From the NCBI GenBank assembly GCA_963817025.1, contig CAWFML010000004.1:744001-808000 (forward strand): a DNA stretch of 64,000 nt, given 5' to 3'. This document shows positions 1 through 7,991 of this stretch, one piece after another (position 1 is the stretch's first letter; each line of letters begins with the position of its first letter). This DNA comes from JACMLC01 sp963817025 (lineage in GTDB: Bacteria; Acidobacteriota; Blastocatellia; Pyrinomonadales; Pyrinomonadaceae). Both the position numbers and the translations under genes were made by a program. Under the pieces are notes generated by a model, which had not been told where the DNA came from, searched no databases, and saw only the letters and a program-made list of their open reading frames with translations.

Positions 1-1
1 C

Positions 2-535
2 CCGGACACGACGGGCGGGCCGAGCTATTTCTTCTATCGTCCGTCGGCCAGCCCCGGCACCGACTTCCTGTCAATCCAGTGGGGCGGGCCGAATGATAAA
101 CCGCTCAACGGTGATTTTGACGGAGATGGCAGGCAGGATGCAGCCGTCTTTCGCCCCGCACAAGGTGTCTGGTACATACGTCAAAGCAGCGACGGGACAT
201 TGCGCGCAGTAAACTGGGGGGCGCTGTCAGACAAGGCTGTCCCGGCTGACTATGATGGCGATAGAAAAACAGATGTGGCCGTCATACGCCCTTCGAACAA
301 TGCCTGGTATATCTTGCAAAGCTCGGATAATCAGTTTTTTGTTTTGCAGTTTGGTCTGAATCAGGACATTCCCGTGCCCGCAGATTACGACGGCGACGGG
401 AGCGATGATATTGCCGTCTTCCGTCCGTCAAATGGCGCGTGGTATCGCAGGCTCAGCAGCAACGGCACGGTTATCGGGCAGCAGTTTGGACAGAATGGAG
501 ATACGCCGGTTCCTAATTCGTTCTTCGTTCCGTAA
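2..535 (+). CDS. FG-GAP/VCBS repeat protein, C-terminal fragment
   Basis: The frame is open from the left window edge, so the true start lies outside. The 177 visible residues hold three FG-GAP/VCBS repeats with the calcium-binding type pattern D-[FY]-D-x-D-x-x-x-D-x-A-V-[FI]-R-P, each followed by a 'WY.. qSS' strand and a 'Q[FW]G' turn. Such repeats build beta-propeller blades in secreted or surface proteins of integrin alpha-like type. The protein ends in PVPNSFFVP, a tail closely matched by the other FG-GAP proteins in this window. The N-terminal architecture cannot be seen. A palindromic repeat follows directly after the stop codon. Function beyond a secreted or surface propeller is not known. 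Confidence 0.9.
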   Translation, partial: PDTTGGPSYFFYRPSASPGTDFLSIQWGGPNDKPLNGDFDGDGRQDAAVFRPAQGVWYIRQSSDGTLRAVNWGALSDKAVPADYDGDRKTDVAVIRPSNNAWYILQSSDNQFFVLQFGLNQDIPVPADYDGDGSDDIAVFRPSNGAWYRRLSSNGTVIGQQFGQNGDTPVPNSFFVP

Positions 536-550
536 CGAGGAAAGAAAGTA

Positions 551-604
551 TCACGCAAAGGCGCGAAGAAAGCAGTTGAGCTTCTTCTTTGCGTCTTTGC
601 GTGA
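551..604. repeat. Palindromic intergenic repeat, CGCAAAGG family
   Basis: Inverted arms at 551-570 and 585-604 read TCACGCAAAGGCGCGAAGAA against TTCTTTGCGTCTTTGCGTGA. This is one of more than a dozen copies of the CGCAAAGGCGCAAAG family in the window. It lies between the converging FG-GAP gene and the minus-strand zinc-finger gene, so it could also act as a two-way terminator. Confidence 0.85.
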
Positions 605-619
605 AATATTCGTTGTGCT

Positions 620-1096
620 TTAAGTCAGGTCTTTTGAATCCTGCGGCTTGTCCGGCTCATCCGAAGCTTCTTCGCCGTTCTCGCCTGTTGCTTCATCTTT
701 CTTCTTGAAATCCTCAGCCGGTGCATGATAGGCGAAGACGGCTTCATCATCCGAAGCGGGGAAGACGCGCGCGGCCAAATCTTCTAGGAGGCGACGGATG
801 CGGCCCGGCTCTTCCTGCGAGGGCGAAGCGGGCACGCCGTTGCTCTCTGCGACTTCGGAGTCGAGGCGGACGAGTTGGGCCGTGATGTTGCGACAGAAAG
901 AGCAAGCGACCAGATGTTTGACGACCGGAGATGATTCGGTTTCGCTGAGACGGCCTTCGGTGAAAGCCGAGAGGGCGTCTTCGTCCAGATGCGTGGCGGC
1001 GAGCATCGGCGTGGCGACGAGCGCGCGGCGGCGCAGGTGCTGATGAATCATGCGCCGAATTCCTTCTGTCTCTTTGTTGCTCTTTGGTCGCGGCAC
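620..1096 (-). CDS. Putative zinc-finger (anti-sigma-like) protein
   Basis: A 158-residue protein with a zf-HC2-like segment at about residues 35-70: an H-x3-C-x2-C core (HLVACSFC, His61, Cys65, Cys68) after an acidic helix containing His36 (THLDED). In this family the His/Cys set binds zinc and the helical fold grips the partner sigma factor. No membrane segment is visible, so it would be a soluble member. The C-terminal third is a highly charged, probably disordered tail rich in Glu, Asp and Lys. It starts 33 bp after the stop of a sigma-70-type gene on the same strand, the usual place for a cognate anti-sigma factor. The regulatory role is inferred from this pairing. Confidence 0.75.
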   Translation of the reverse strand: MPRPKSNKETEGIRRMIHQHLRRRALVATPMLAATHLDEDALSAFTEGRLSETESSPVVKHLVACSFCRNITAQLVRLDSEVAESNGVPASPSQEEPGRIRRLLEDLAARVFPASDDEAVFAYHAPAEDFKKKDEATGENGEEASDEPDKPQDSKDLT

Positions 1097-1129
1097 CTTT
1101 TACCTCGCGCCTCCTTTTTCGGTGGACGG

Positions 1130-2176
1130 CTATTCTGCCTGTTCTTTGCTCAAGCCATCTGCCGGAGCATCCATTAAATGACGGCGCACATCTTCGGTTG
1201 CTAAATCCTCCGTCGCCATCTCGACGCACATCTCTATCTCTGCGGGGGTCAACCCTTCTTTTTCCACCAGTTGAGTGCGGAAACGATCAAGTATCTTACT
1301 GTAAACTTTTTCCAGCCAGCGCATGACGGTTGATTCGTGGACGCGGCTTTCGGGAACATTCGTGCGACGCTTCGATTGTCTTTGAAACCAGCGGCGAAGG
1401 GGCGAAGCAGGCTCTTCGACGAGGCGCGCAATCTCGCGCAGCTTTAAATTCTCGACGTGGTAATAGAGCAGCAAGAGCTTTTCGTGATCGTCCAGTGTGG
1501 CGAACGAAGCATCGAGGGCTGTCACCGTCGCTGCCTGAAATCGCTCGCGTGCGATCCTGTCCAACATGACTCCCTCGCCTCCTAAGGCTTCCGCGCGCCA
1601 GCCGGGACGATCATGCGTTTCGCCGCCGCTCTCCGACCAATCGTCTATCGAAATCTCGTCATGCCGCGCGCGGTGCATGTCTATCACAGCATGCCAGACC
1701 ACTGTCCGCAGCCAGCCTTTCAAAGTCCCGCGCCCACTGTAGGTCGCAAACTTCGACTGCCTCACATCCGCCACCACGCGCGTGCCGTAAAGCTCCACAT
1801 AGACGGAATCAATGACTTCTTCAGCGTCCGTCTCGATGCTCGACAAATGCCGCGCGATGCGCTCGATATAACGACGATAGCCCTCATCGAAATCCCACCA
1901 TGCATGCTCGTTGCCGCGCGCACAGGCCAGCGCGAGATAGAGGTCTGTCACCTGAAGCTCGCCCAGAAACTGGCGGATTTGATCCGCGCTTGGAGCCGTG
2001 CCGTTTGTGTGGTCAAAGAGATATTTGTCCACAGCCATCCTGAGCGCCGCTTTGAAGTCTTCGAGCGCGACGCCGTAATTCGGGGCGGCCTCCGTGCAGC
2101 GCGCATAGAGCGACGAGATGTCGACTGTGCAGTCGCTGAGCGCGAGTTCGAGTTGTGCGAGAGACGGGCTTGTCAC
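1130..2176 (-). CDS. Sigma-70 family RNA polymerase sigma factor
   Basis: A 348-residue protein with a region-2-like core around residues 120-180 (FATYSGRGTLKGWLRTVVW, then AVIDMHRARHDE) and a region-4-like segment around 240-310 (LYYHVENLKLREIARL ... VHESTVMRWLEKVYSKI). Sigma factors of this class direct RNA polymerase to alternative promoters. The region 4 helix-turn-helix is unusual because about 25 residues rich in Arg (starting EEPASPLRRWFQRQSKRR) separate its two helices. The chosen start is GTG at 2174-2176. A TATAAT box lies only 11 bp upstream (2187-2192) with no clear Shine-Dalgarno, so the message may be leaderless or the start may be further in. It is followed by the zinc-finger gene, its probable regulator. 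Confidence 0.8.
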   Translation of the reverse strand: MTSPSLAQLELALSDCTVDISSLYARCTEAAPNYGVALEDFKAALRMAVDKYLFDHTNGTAPSADQIRQFLGELQVTDLYLALACARGNEHAWWDFDEGYRRYIERIARHLSSIETDAEEVIDSVYVELYGTRVVADVRQSKFATYSGRGTLKGWLRTVVWHAVIDMHRARHDEISIDDWSESGGETHDRPGWRAEALGGEGVMLDRIARERFQAATVTALDASFATLDDHEKLLLLYYHVENLKLREIARLVEEPASPLRRWFQRQSKRRTNVPESRVHESTVMRWLEKVYSKILDRFRTQLVEKEGLTPAEIEMCVEMATEDLATEDVRRHLMDAPADGLSKEQAE

Positions 2177-2440
2177 TTGAACAGGGATTATAAATTAAAC
2201 CGCGCCCTTTCGCCTACCGCTTTCGATTAACAAAGAACATTTTCCGGCCTTCTGGCCCATAAAAACTTATGACTCTCAAGGATTTCCGGATGCCGCACGC
2301 AGACACGCACCTGCCGCTGCACGCTCCATGACACCTCGCGCCTCACGCGTTATCCATCAAACTGTCTCTATAAAAGCGGGATGGAAGGAAATGACCCGGC
2401 ATCCGCTCATGTGTCGTGTGGACGGCAGCCTTCTGGGAAT

Positions 2441-2640
2441 TTTGCGCAAAGGCGCGCAAAATTTATCGCAGGAAAATGTTGACGGATAGATGCGTGAAAA
2501 TAGAAGTGCGGTTGCTCTCTGGAATATATTCGGGAAAACTCATCCCTTTGCGCCTTGCGGTTTTATCTTTGCGCCTTTGCGCGAAAAGCAGGTTTCACGC
2601 AAAGGCGCAAAAGAGAAAAACTCAAGACGCAAAGAATTTA
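2441..2640. repeat. CGCAAAGG-family palindrome, inverted topology, in a 511 bp gap
   Basis: The gap 2177-2687 has no convincing gene. It holds a lone repeat arm near 2441-2460. It also holds a tail-to-tail pair: CTTTGCGCCTTTGCGCGAAA at 2567-2586 and TTTCACGCAAAGGCGCAAAAG just after it, with further related arms at about 2544 and 2628. Here the 'gaaa' ends face each other, opposite to the arrangement at 15114-15204. The rest (2221-2430) shows nothing recognisable. Confidence 0.8.
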
Positions 2641-2687
2641 CTCTTCCGCTCTCTTGAGTTTTTGCAAAAACCTGATTAGCAGTTGAA

Positions 2688-3476
2688 CTATTTTTCCATC
2701 TTCTTCAGCAGACGCGCGGCGTGGTTGCGCGCCATCAGGGGGATGCGCTCGTCCGTGCTCAGGTCGCGCATGAGCGGGATGAGTTGCTGCGGGTCGGAGA
2801 GTTCGCCGCGCCTCAGGTAATCATCAAGCTGCTGCATCAGCTTCGGAGCTTCGAGCGGTTGATTCTCGCGCGCGAGCGTGATGTCGAAGATAAAGACGGC
2901 TTGATTGGCTGCATGCTTGTATTCGTTGACGAGGGCAAAAGCATCTTTGTCGCCAGTCCAGTTAAATTCCGCCACGCGGTCGCGCGTGCCCTGCTTCATA
3001 CGCAGGCGCATCGTGCCGAGATGCGAATACTGTTTATCCGACTGGTAGCTGGTGTCTGTATCTAAAAACCGGAGCGCGTCCCACAAAGCCTTGATGCGTC
3101 CGGTCGCGGCAGCAGACAGCTCTATCGGGTCAACAATCGGGTCGTTGTTCTTACGCTCGAAAGTGATTTTCCCGCGCCCGCTCTGGTCATGCTCGATGAG
3201 GATGTGTGTGATGAGAAAGTTTGGCTGCGTAAACTCGTAAGAATAGAAGGCCGCTTCCGTATTCTTTTCAACTTTTGCCGGAGCCGCTTCGGCAGGCTTA
3301 GGATTGGACTCCTGACTACGAGAATTATGCTTTGGAGCCGGTGGAGTGTTCGCCGGCAGTTCGCGCGCGTTCTGCTTACCGGCTGTTCCGCTCTGTGCCA
3401 CAGCGCAAATCGCCGCGCTCAGGATTAAGAGCGCGGCAATCGTGACATGCCGGATTGATTGATAATTATCTCTCAC
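2688..3476 (-). CDS. Hypothetical exported protein
   Basis: A 262-residue protein of unknown function. A signal peptide is visible at residues 1-28 (hydrophobic stretch HVTIAALLILSAAICAVAQ). It is followed by a Pro/Ala/Lys-rich linker to about residue 75, then a globular region (FYSYEFTQPNFLITHILIEH ...) and a helical C-terminus resembling short HEAT-like helices (SDPQQLIPLMRDLSTDERIP). Its ATG overlaps the TGA of smc by four bases (ATGA), so it is translationally coupled to smc and probably co-transcribed with it. Nothing in the sequence connects it mechanistically with chromosome segregation. I do not recognise the family. Confidence 0.75.
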   Translation of the reverse strand: MRDNYQSIRHVTIAALLILSAAICAVAQSGTAGKQNARELPANTPPAPKHNSRSQESNPKPAEAAPAKVEKNTEAAFYSYEFTQPNFLITHILIEHDQSGRGKITFERKNNDPIVDPIELSAAATGRIKALWDALRFLDTDTSYQSDKQYSHLGTMRLRMKQGTRDRVAEFNWTGDKDAFALVNEYKHAANQAVFIFDITLARENQPLEAPKLMQQLDDYLRRGELSDPQQLIPLMRDLSTDERIPLMARNHAARLLKKMEK

Positions 3477-6400
3477 TCGAACTTGACGGAGACGAGCCGG
3501 GAAACGCCGACCTCTTCCATCGTGACGCCGTACAGCGCACGCGCCATTTCCATCGTGCGCTTGTTATGTGTGATGACAATGAACTGCGTGTTTGTTGCCA
3601 TCTCGCGGATTTTTTCGGTAAAGCGACCGACGTTGGCTTCATCGAGCGGCGCGTCCACTTCGTCAAGCAGGCAGAACGGCGACGGGCGATAATGAAAGAT
3701 GCCGAGCACGAGGGCCAAAGCCGCCATCGCCTTTTCGCCGCCTGAGAGAAGCAGGACATTTTGCAAACGCTTGCCCGGCGGCTGCGCGATGATGTCTATG
3801 CCGGATTCTAAAACATCATCCGCGTCAATCAGGCTCATCTCGCCGCGACCGCCGCCAAAGAGCTGCACGAACAGCTCGCCAAAGTTGCGGTTAATCTGCT
3901 CGAACGCATGGCGAAAACGCTCGCGCGAGCGACGCTTGATTTCGCGCAAAGCTTCTTCGGTCGAAGCCACGCCGTCTATGATGTCCTGCCGCTGTCCGGT
4001 CAGGAATTGCAGCCGCTCTTCATTCTCCGCCAGCTCTTCGAGAGCCATCATGTTGACCGCGCCAAAGCCTTCGATGCGTGCGCGCAATTCTTCGACACGA
4101 GCGCGGCCCGCGTCTAAATCAAACTCTTCATCAAGAGGATGCTGTCTGGACAATTCTTCGAGCGATTGATTCAGCTCTGTCATGCAGGCTTCGCGGACAT
4201 AGCCGAGTTTGGCTGTGGCTTCGGCGCGTTGAACCTCAAGCTCTGCGCGCATGTCGCGTGCGGCGGCGGCGCGGCGATTGAGTTCCGCCAGCTCTGCGGC
4301 GAGCGCGTCGGCCTTTTCGCGCGCGGCGACGAGGCTCGCGGTGGCGGCAGCAATCAGTTGCTCTTCACGCGTGCGCTCTTGTTCGACAGTCACCTCACTC
4401 TGCTCAAGCTCGCCGATTGAGCCGCGCAATTCTTCGAGCCGCGCGGTCGCTTCATGCATCTCGTTCGCGTAACGCTCTAAGCGCGCGTTCAGTTCCGCCT
4501 GCTCCGCTTCCATCCGGCGAAGCTCGGCTGCGGCGGCGCGACGACGTTCGGCGGCGGCGGCGGCGGCGGCGCGTTGTTCTCCCAAAAGCTCGTTTTCGGT
4601 TTCGGCTTCACGACGCGCGACGGAGAGCAGCGCGGCGGCTTCTGTCACTTTTTCGGAAGCGGCAAGGCGCGCGGCCTCTGCGGTCGCGGCTTCGGACAAA
4701 GCCGTCTCGCGTCGCTCTTGCACCTCAAGCAATTCGGCGGCGATGCGCGCGGCATCGTCTGCCACGACGCGCATGTGACGCTCCGCGCGCTCGATCTCCT
4801 GCCCCAGTGTGTGCGCGTTCATCTCGCGCGCCAGAGCATCGCGCTCTTCTCGCCCGATAACTTCATTAAGCGACACCACCGCGTCTTCAAGCACAGTCAG
4901 AGCGGCGCGAGCTTCGGCCATCTTCTGCTCTGCGGTTGAGAGTTGCGAGTCCAACTCGACGGCGCGCGTGTCCAGTTCACGCATCTCGCGTTTGAAAGCG
5001 AGCAGGCCCGCGCCTTCTTCCAGAGCGCGTTCATCTCCGGCATTGATTAGTTGACCGCCCGCGACCCAATCCCCTTCAACCGTCGCGCACATCTCGCCGG
5101 TCGAAAGCGACAGGGCCAGCGCCTGTTCCAGAGTTGAAGCCAGACGCGCGCTCATTCTTTGCGGAGCAGTGCGGCGCAGGACTTCCAGAATCTCAGGCGG
5201 CGCGCCAAGCAGATCACCGACGCGCAGGCGTTCGAGACTTTCTCCCGTCACAGCCTCATGACGGGCGTGTTCAGCATCACTCTCAGAGACGGCTTGTGAA
5301 GAGACCTCGTAATCAGCTTCCTTGATTTCCTCGCTCGCGCCGTGCAGGCCGACGATGATAAAGCCTGCACGCCCCGCATCGTTGGCCCTGAGCCATTGTG
5401 CTGCGCGTACTGCGTCATCCGGCGTCGGCACGATGACCGATTGCAGGGACGCGCCGAAGACGCCTTCGACCGTGCGTTCCCATTCGGGCGCGACGTTGAG
5501 CATATCCGCGAGCGTCCCCATAAAATGGAAATCTTCGTCGGCGGTCTCCGTCATCGAGAAGAGCCGCTGAACGGCTGGCGAATAATAGGCTCTGCGCTCG
5601 TCAAGCTCTCTTAAAGTGTCCAGCCGGTGGCGCGTGCGCGAATATTCTTCGCGTGCGCGCGACTGCTCGGCCTCTGCATCCGAGACAGCTTCGTGTCCAT
5701 GCACGACCTTTTCGACAGCCGTCTCACGCTCGGCCATAAGGCTCGTCAGATACTCGCGCGCAGCGACGATTTCCGCGTTCAGCCCCTCGGCTTCAATAGC
5801 ACGCTCCGCATGAATGCTCGCGGCGCGCACGCCTTCGCGCGCGAGGCCGTCGGCTTGCAATCCCAGACGCTCAAGCGCGGATTCGAGCTGGCGGCTGATT
5901 TCCATCAAACGTTCCGTGACAGCCGTGTGCGTCAAAAGCTCCGTGCGCGCGTGCTCGATCAAGCCTTCGGCTTCCGCCGCTTCCAAAAGCCGGCGCGTGT
6001 ATGCAGCCTCTGCGGATTGCAAGAGCCGTGCGCTCTCTTCGCTCTCAACACGCTGGCTGCCTTCGCGCTCACGAAGCCGCTCACACTCGGACGCGGCCTG
6101 AGCGAGACGCGTGCCCAAAGTTTCGACCTCGCGCTCAAGCTCCGCGCGACGCTTCTCAAGCGCGATGACCTGTTGCTGTTGATAAGTCAACTCGCGCACG
6201 CGGCGGTCGCGGTGCAGCGCGGATTCAGCCGCCGCCGCACGCGATTGCGATAGCTCGTCTTCGAGCGTCCGCGCTTCCTGCGTCGCGCTGTGCGCCTCCT
6301 CTTGGCGCGCGGCGAGGGCGTCGCTGATACGGCTTTCCTCGTGCGCTGCTTCATCAAGCTGTGCGCGCGTCTCTTCAAGCAACCTTGCGAGGCTGCGTTC

Positions 6401-7465
6401 TTCCGCGACATAGACGCGGCGCAAAAGCTCGCGCAGCTCTTCGCGCAGCACGCGATAGCGGCGTGCCTTTGCGGCCTGACGGCGCAGGCTGTTGACCAGC
6501 CGGTCTATCTCGGAAACGATGTCGGAGATGCGATTGAGATTTGAGCGTGCGGAGTCAAGGCGGGCTTCGGCGGCGCGCTGGCGCACGCGGAACTTGGTGA
6601 TGCCCGCAGCCTCTTCGATCAAAGTGCGGCGATCCATCGGCTTGGCCGAAAGAATCTGGCCGATGCGGCCCTGCTCGATGATGGCGTAATGCGCCCCGGC
6701 GAGGCCCGTGCCGGAAAACAAATCCTGTATATCCCTGAGGCGACACGTGCGACCGTTCAAGAGATACTCGCTCTCGCCTGAGCGATAAAGCCTGCGCGTG
6801 ACGGAGACGGCTTCGCCGGGAGCAAACTCAAGGGCCATGCGATTTCTGGGTCGCCAGTGACGCTTGCTTTGGGCGCGCGTGCTCTGCGTCGCTAACGCGG
6901 CAGAAGCATCATTTACCTTCTCTAAGGCTTCCGCAGATACGCCTTCCGTGGAGCTTTCGACGGCGGGCGCGCTCGACTGCTCTTCGACATTTTCCGTTAC
7001 TTCAACAGAAGCTTCAGCAGGCTGAGGCGCAATAGCATTCTCTTCATGCTCTTGAGCGGGAGCTTCGACATTCTCGTCCGGCGCAGCAGTTATTGTCGCC
7101 GCCGCTTCGGTTGCGACTTCTAAGGTCACGCTGCGCTCGTCTATCTCTTCGAGCGTCGAATCAATGTCGTCTATGTCCGGCTCGTGCTCGATGGTTTCGT
7201 CGCGCACCATGTGGAGGACAACTTCGGACATGCCGCTGGGGGGGCGATTGCGCGAGCCTTGAAAGATGACATCCTTCATCTCTGCGCCGCGCAGGTGCTT
7301 GATGCGCTGCTCGCCCAAAACCCATGCGATGGCGTCCGCAACATTGCTCTTGCCGCAGCCGTTGGGGCCGACGACGGCAGTGATGCCATCGCCTGTAAAG
7401 ACAAGCTCTGTATGGTCGGCGAATGATTTGAAGCCGGTGATTTCCAGGCGTTGAAGTTTGAACAT
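3473..7465 (-). CDS. smc: Chromosome segregation ATPase SMC
   Basis: A 1330-residue SMC, the DNA-entrapping ATPase of bacterial condensin. It shows Walker A GPNGCGKSN (residues 33-41), a long coiled coil, a hinge around residues 590-760, a return coil, then the signature LLSGGEKAMAALAL and Walker B FCLLDEVDAPLDEAN near the end. The open frame runs 67 codons further upstream, but MFKLQRLEITGFKSF is the family N-terminus and 7465 is the start chosen. An insert of about 120 acidic, Ala/Glu/Pro-rich residues (roughly 90-210) splits the N-terminal head between MSEVVLHM and VTRRLYRSGESEYLLNG. The protein is longer than the usual 1150-1200 residues mainly for that reason. A sigma-70-type promoter sits upstream, and an exported-protein gene is coupled downstream. 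Confidence 0.96.
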   Translation of the reverse strand: MFKLQRLEITGFKSFADHTELVFTGDGITAVVGPNGCGKSNVADAIAWVLGEQRIKHLRGAEMKDVIFQGSRNRPPSGMSEVVLHMVRDETIEHEPDIDDIDSTLEEIDERSVTLEVATEAAATITAAPDENVEAPAQEHEENAIAPQPAEASVEVTENVEEQSSAPAVESSTEGVSAEALEKVNDASAALATQSTRAQSKRHWRPRNRMALEFAPGEAVSVTRRLYRSGESEYLLNGRTCRLRDIQDLFSGTGLAGAHYAIIEQGRIGQILSAKPMDRRTLIEEAAGITKFRVRQRAAEARLDSARSNLNRISDIVSEIDRLVNSLRRQAAKARRYRVLREELRELLRRVYVAEERSLARLLEETRAQLDEAAHEESRISDALAARQEEAHSATQEARTLEDELSQSRAAAAESALHRDRRVRELTYQQQQVIALEKRRAELEREVETLGTRLAQAASECERLREREGSQRVESEESARLLQSAEAAYTRRLLEAAEAEGLIEHARTELLTHTAVTERLMEISRQLESALERLGLQADGLAREGVRAASIHAERAIEAEGLNAEIVAAREYLTSLMAERETAVEKVVHGHEAVSDAEAEQSRAREEYSRTRHRLDTLRELDERRAYYSPAVQRLFSMTETADEDFHFMGTLADMLNVAPEWERTVEGVFGASLQSVIVPTPDDAVRAAQWLRANDAGRAGFIIVGLHGASEEIKEADYEVSSQAVSESDAEHARHEAVTGESLERLRVGDLLGAPPEILEVLRRTAPQRMSARLASTLEQALALSLSTGEMCATVEGDWVAGGQLINAGDERALEEGAGLLAFKREMRELDTRAVELDSQLSTAEQKMAEARAALTVLEDAVVSLNEVIGREERDALAREMNAHTLGQEIERAERHMRVVADDAARIAAELLEVQERRETALSEAATAEAARLAASEKVTEAAALLSVARREAETENELLGEQRAAAAAAAERRRAAAAELRRMEAEQAELNARLERYANEMHEATARLEELRGSIGELEQSEVTVEQERTREEQLIAAATASLVAAREKADALAAELAELNRRAAAARDMRAELEVQRAEATAKLGYVREACMTELNQSLEELSRQHPLDEEFDLDAGRARVEELRARIEGFGAVNMMALEELAENEERLQFLTGQRQDIIDGVASTEEALREIKRRSRERFRHAFEQINRNFGELFVQLFGGGRGEMSLIDADDVLESGIDIIAQPPGKRLQNVLLLSGGEKAMAALALVLGIFHYRPSPFCLLDEVDAPLDEANVGRFTEKIREMATNTQFIVITHNKRTMEMARALYGVTMEEVGVSRLVSVKFE

Positions 7466-7546
7466 GCGCTTCGTCTTAAGTGTCCCGGCAACCCTCTCAA
7501 AATCGGCAGAAAACACAGCCGCTAGAGCACCCGGCGGGAGAGCGAC

Positions 7547-7576
7547 ACTATATGTTGGACTTAGCCGAGTTGTCAA
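7547..7576 (-). promoter_or_regulatory. Sigma-70-type promoter of smc
   Basis: On the minus strand TTGACA (7571-7576) and TATAGT (7547-7552) are separated by 18 bp, about 80 bp upstream of the chosen smc start. Both boxes are close to consensus. Confidence 0.65.
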
Positions 7577-7608
7577 ACCATAACTTAAGCCGGGAAGAGC
7601 AAGGATGA

Positions 7609-7774
7609 GAGCGAAAGGCGGAAGGATGAAGGCGGAAGGCGGAAGGATGAAGAGTGTGCTATTCAAGCATGCGCAGTCATCTGCTATAGCTCTCTCTTCA
7701 TTCTTTATCCTTCATGTTTGAACAGCATCCCTTTCATCCTTCCGCCTTCATCCTTCCGCCTTGCTCTTGTCTGA
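7609..7774. repeat. Inverted repeat of GGCGGAAGGATGAA units
   Basis: Direct iterations of GGCGGAAGGATGAA at 7616-7655 face their complement (CATCCTTCCGCCTTCATCC and similar) at 7735-7768, enclosing a spacer of about 80 bp. This is the same style as other word-repeat palindromes in the window but a different sequence family. It lies inside the longer upstream reading frame of smc and is one reason to reject that extension. Confidence 0.75.
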
Positions 7775-7788
7775 CTTTAAAAGTAAAA

Positions 7789-7820
7789 GCGGGGACTATG
7801 AATCCACGCATAGTCCCCGC
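7789..7820. terminator. Perfect 12-bp hairpin, possible terminator
   Basis: GCGGGGACTATG and CATAGTCCCCGC form a perfect stem with an 8-base loop. It lies between the FG-GAP gene at 7992-9608 and smc, both on the minus strand. There is no U-tract, so the role as a terminator is only inferred. Confidence 0.45.
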
Positions 7821-7955
7821 TTCGCCACAGCCGCTCAGCCATTGCGAGCTTTCAGCCAGCGGCCAGTGTCAGGTGGGCGATTGATTTGGGCTTGCTCCTA
7901 CTCCCCCCAGCTTGTTGTTCAGAGCAGTCCCGCGGTCAATCGCCCGCCCGACATC

Positions 7956-7977
7956 TTGAGGCAACCCCTTGCCTCAA
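7956..7977 (-). terminator. Hairpin just after the FG-GAP gene stop
   Basis: TTGAGGCAA-CCCC-TTGCCTCAA forms a perfect 9-bp stem with a 4-base loop, 14 bp beyond the stop codon at 7992. Position suggests transcript termination or 3' end protection; no U-run follows. A wider inverted pair (GGGCGATTGA near 7875 and TCAATCGCCC near 7936) brackets the preceding stretch. Confidence 0.5.
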
Positions 7978-7991
7978 TTCCCGTTTTCCAG

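Noticed and set aside
7466..7666. 67-codon N-terminal extension of smc
   Set aside because: The family starts at MFKLQRL, the extension runs into a word-repeat palindrome, and it carries a promoter.
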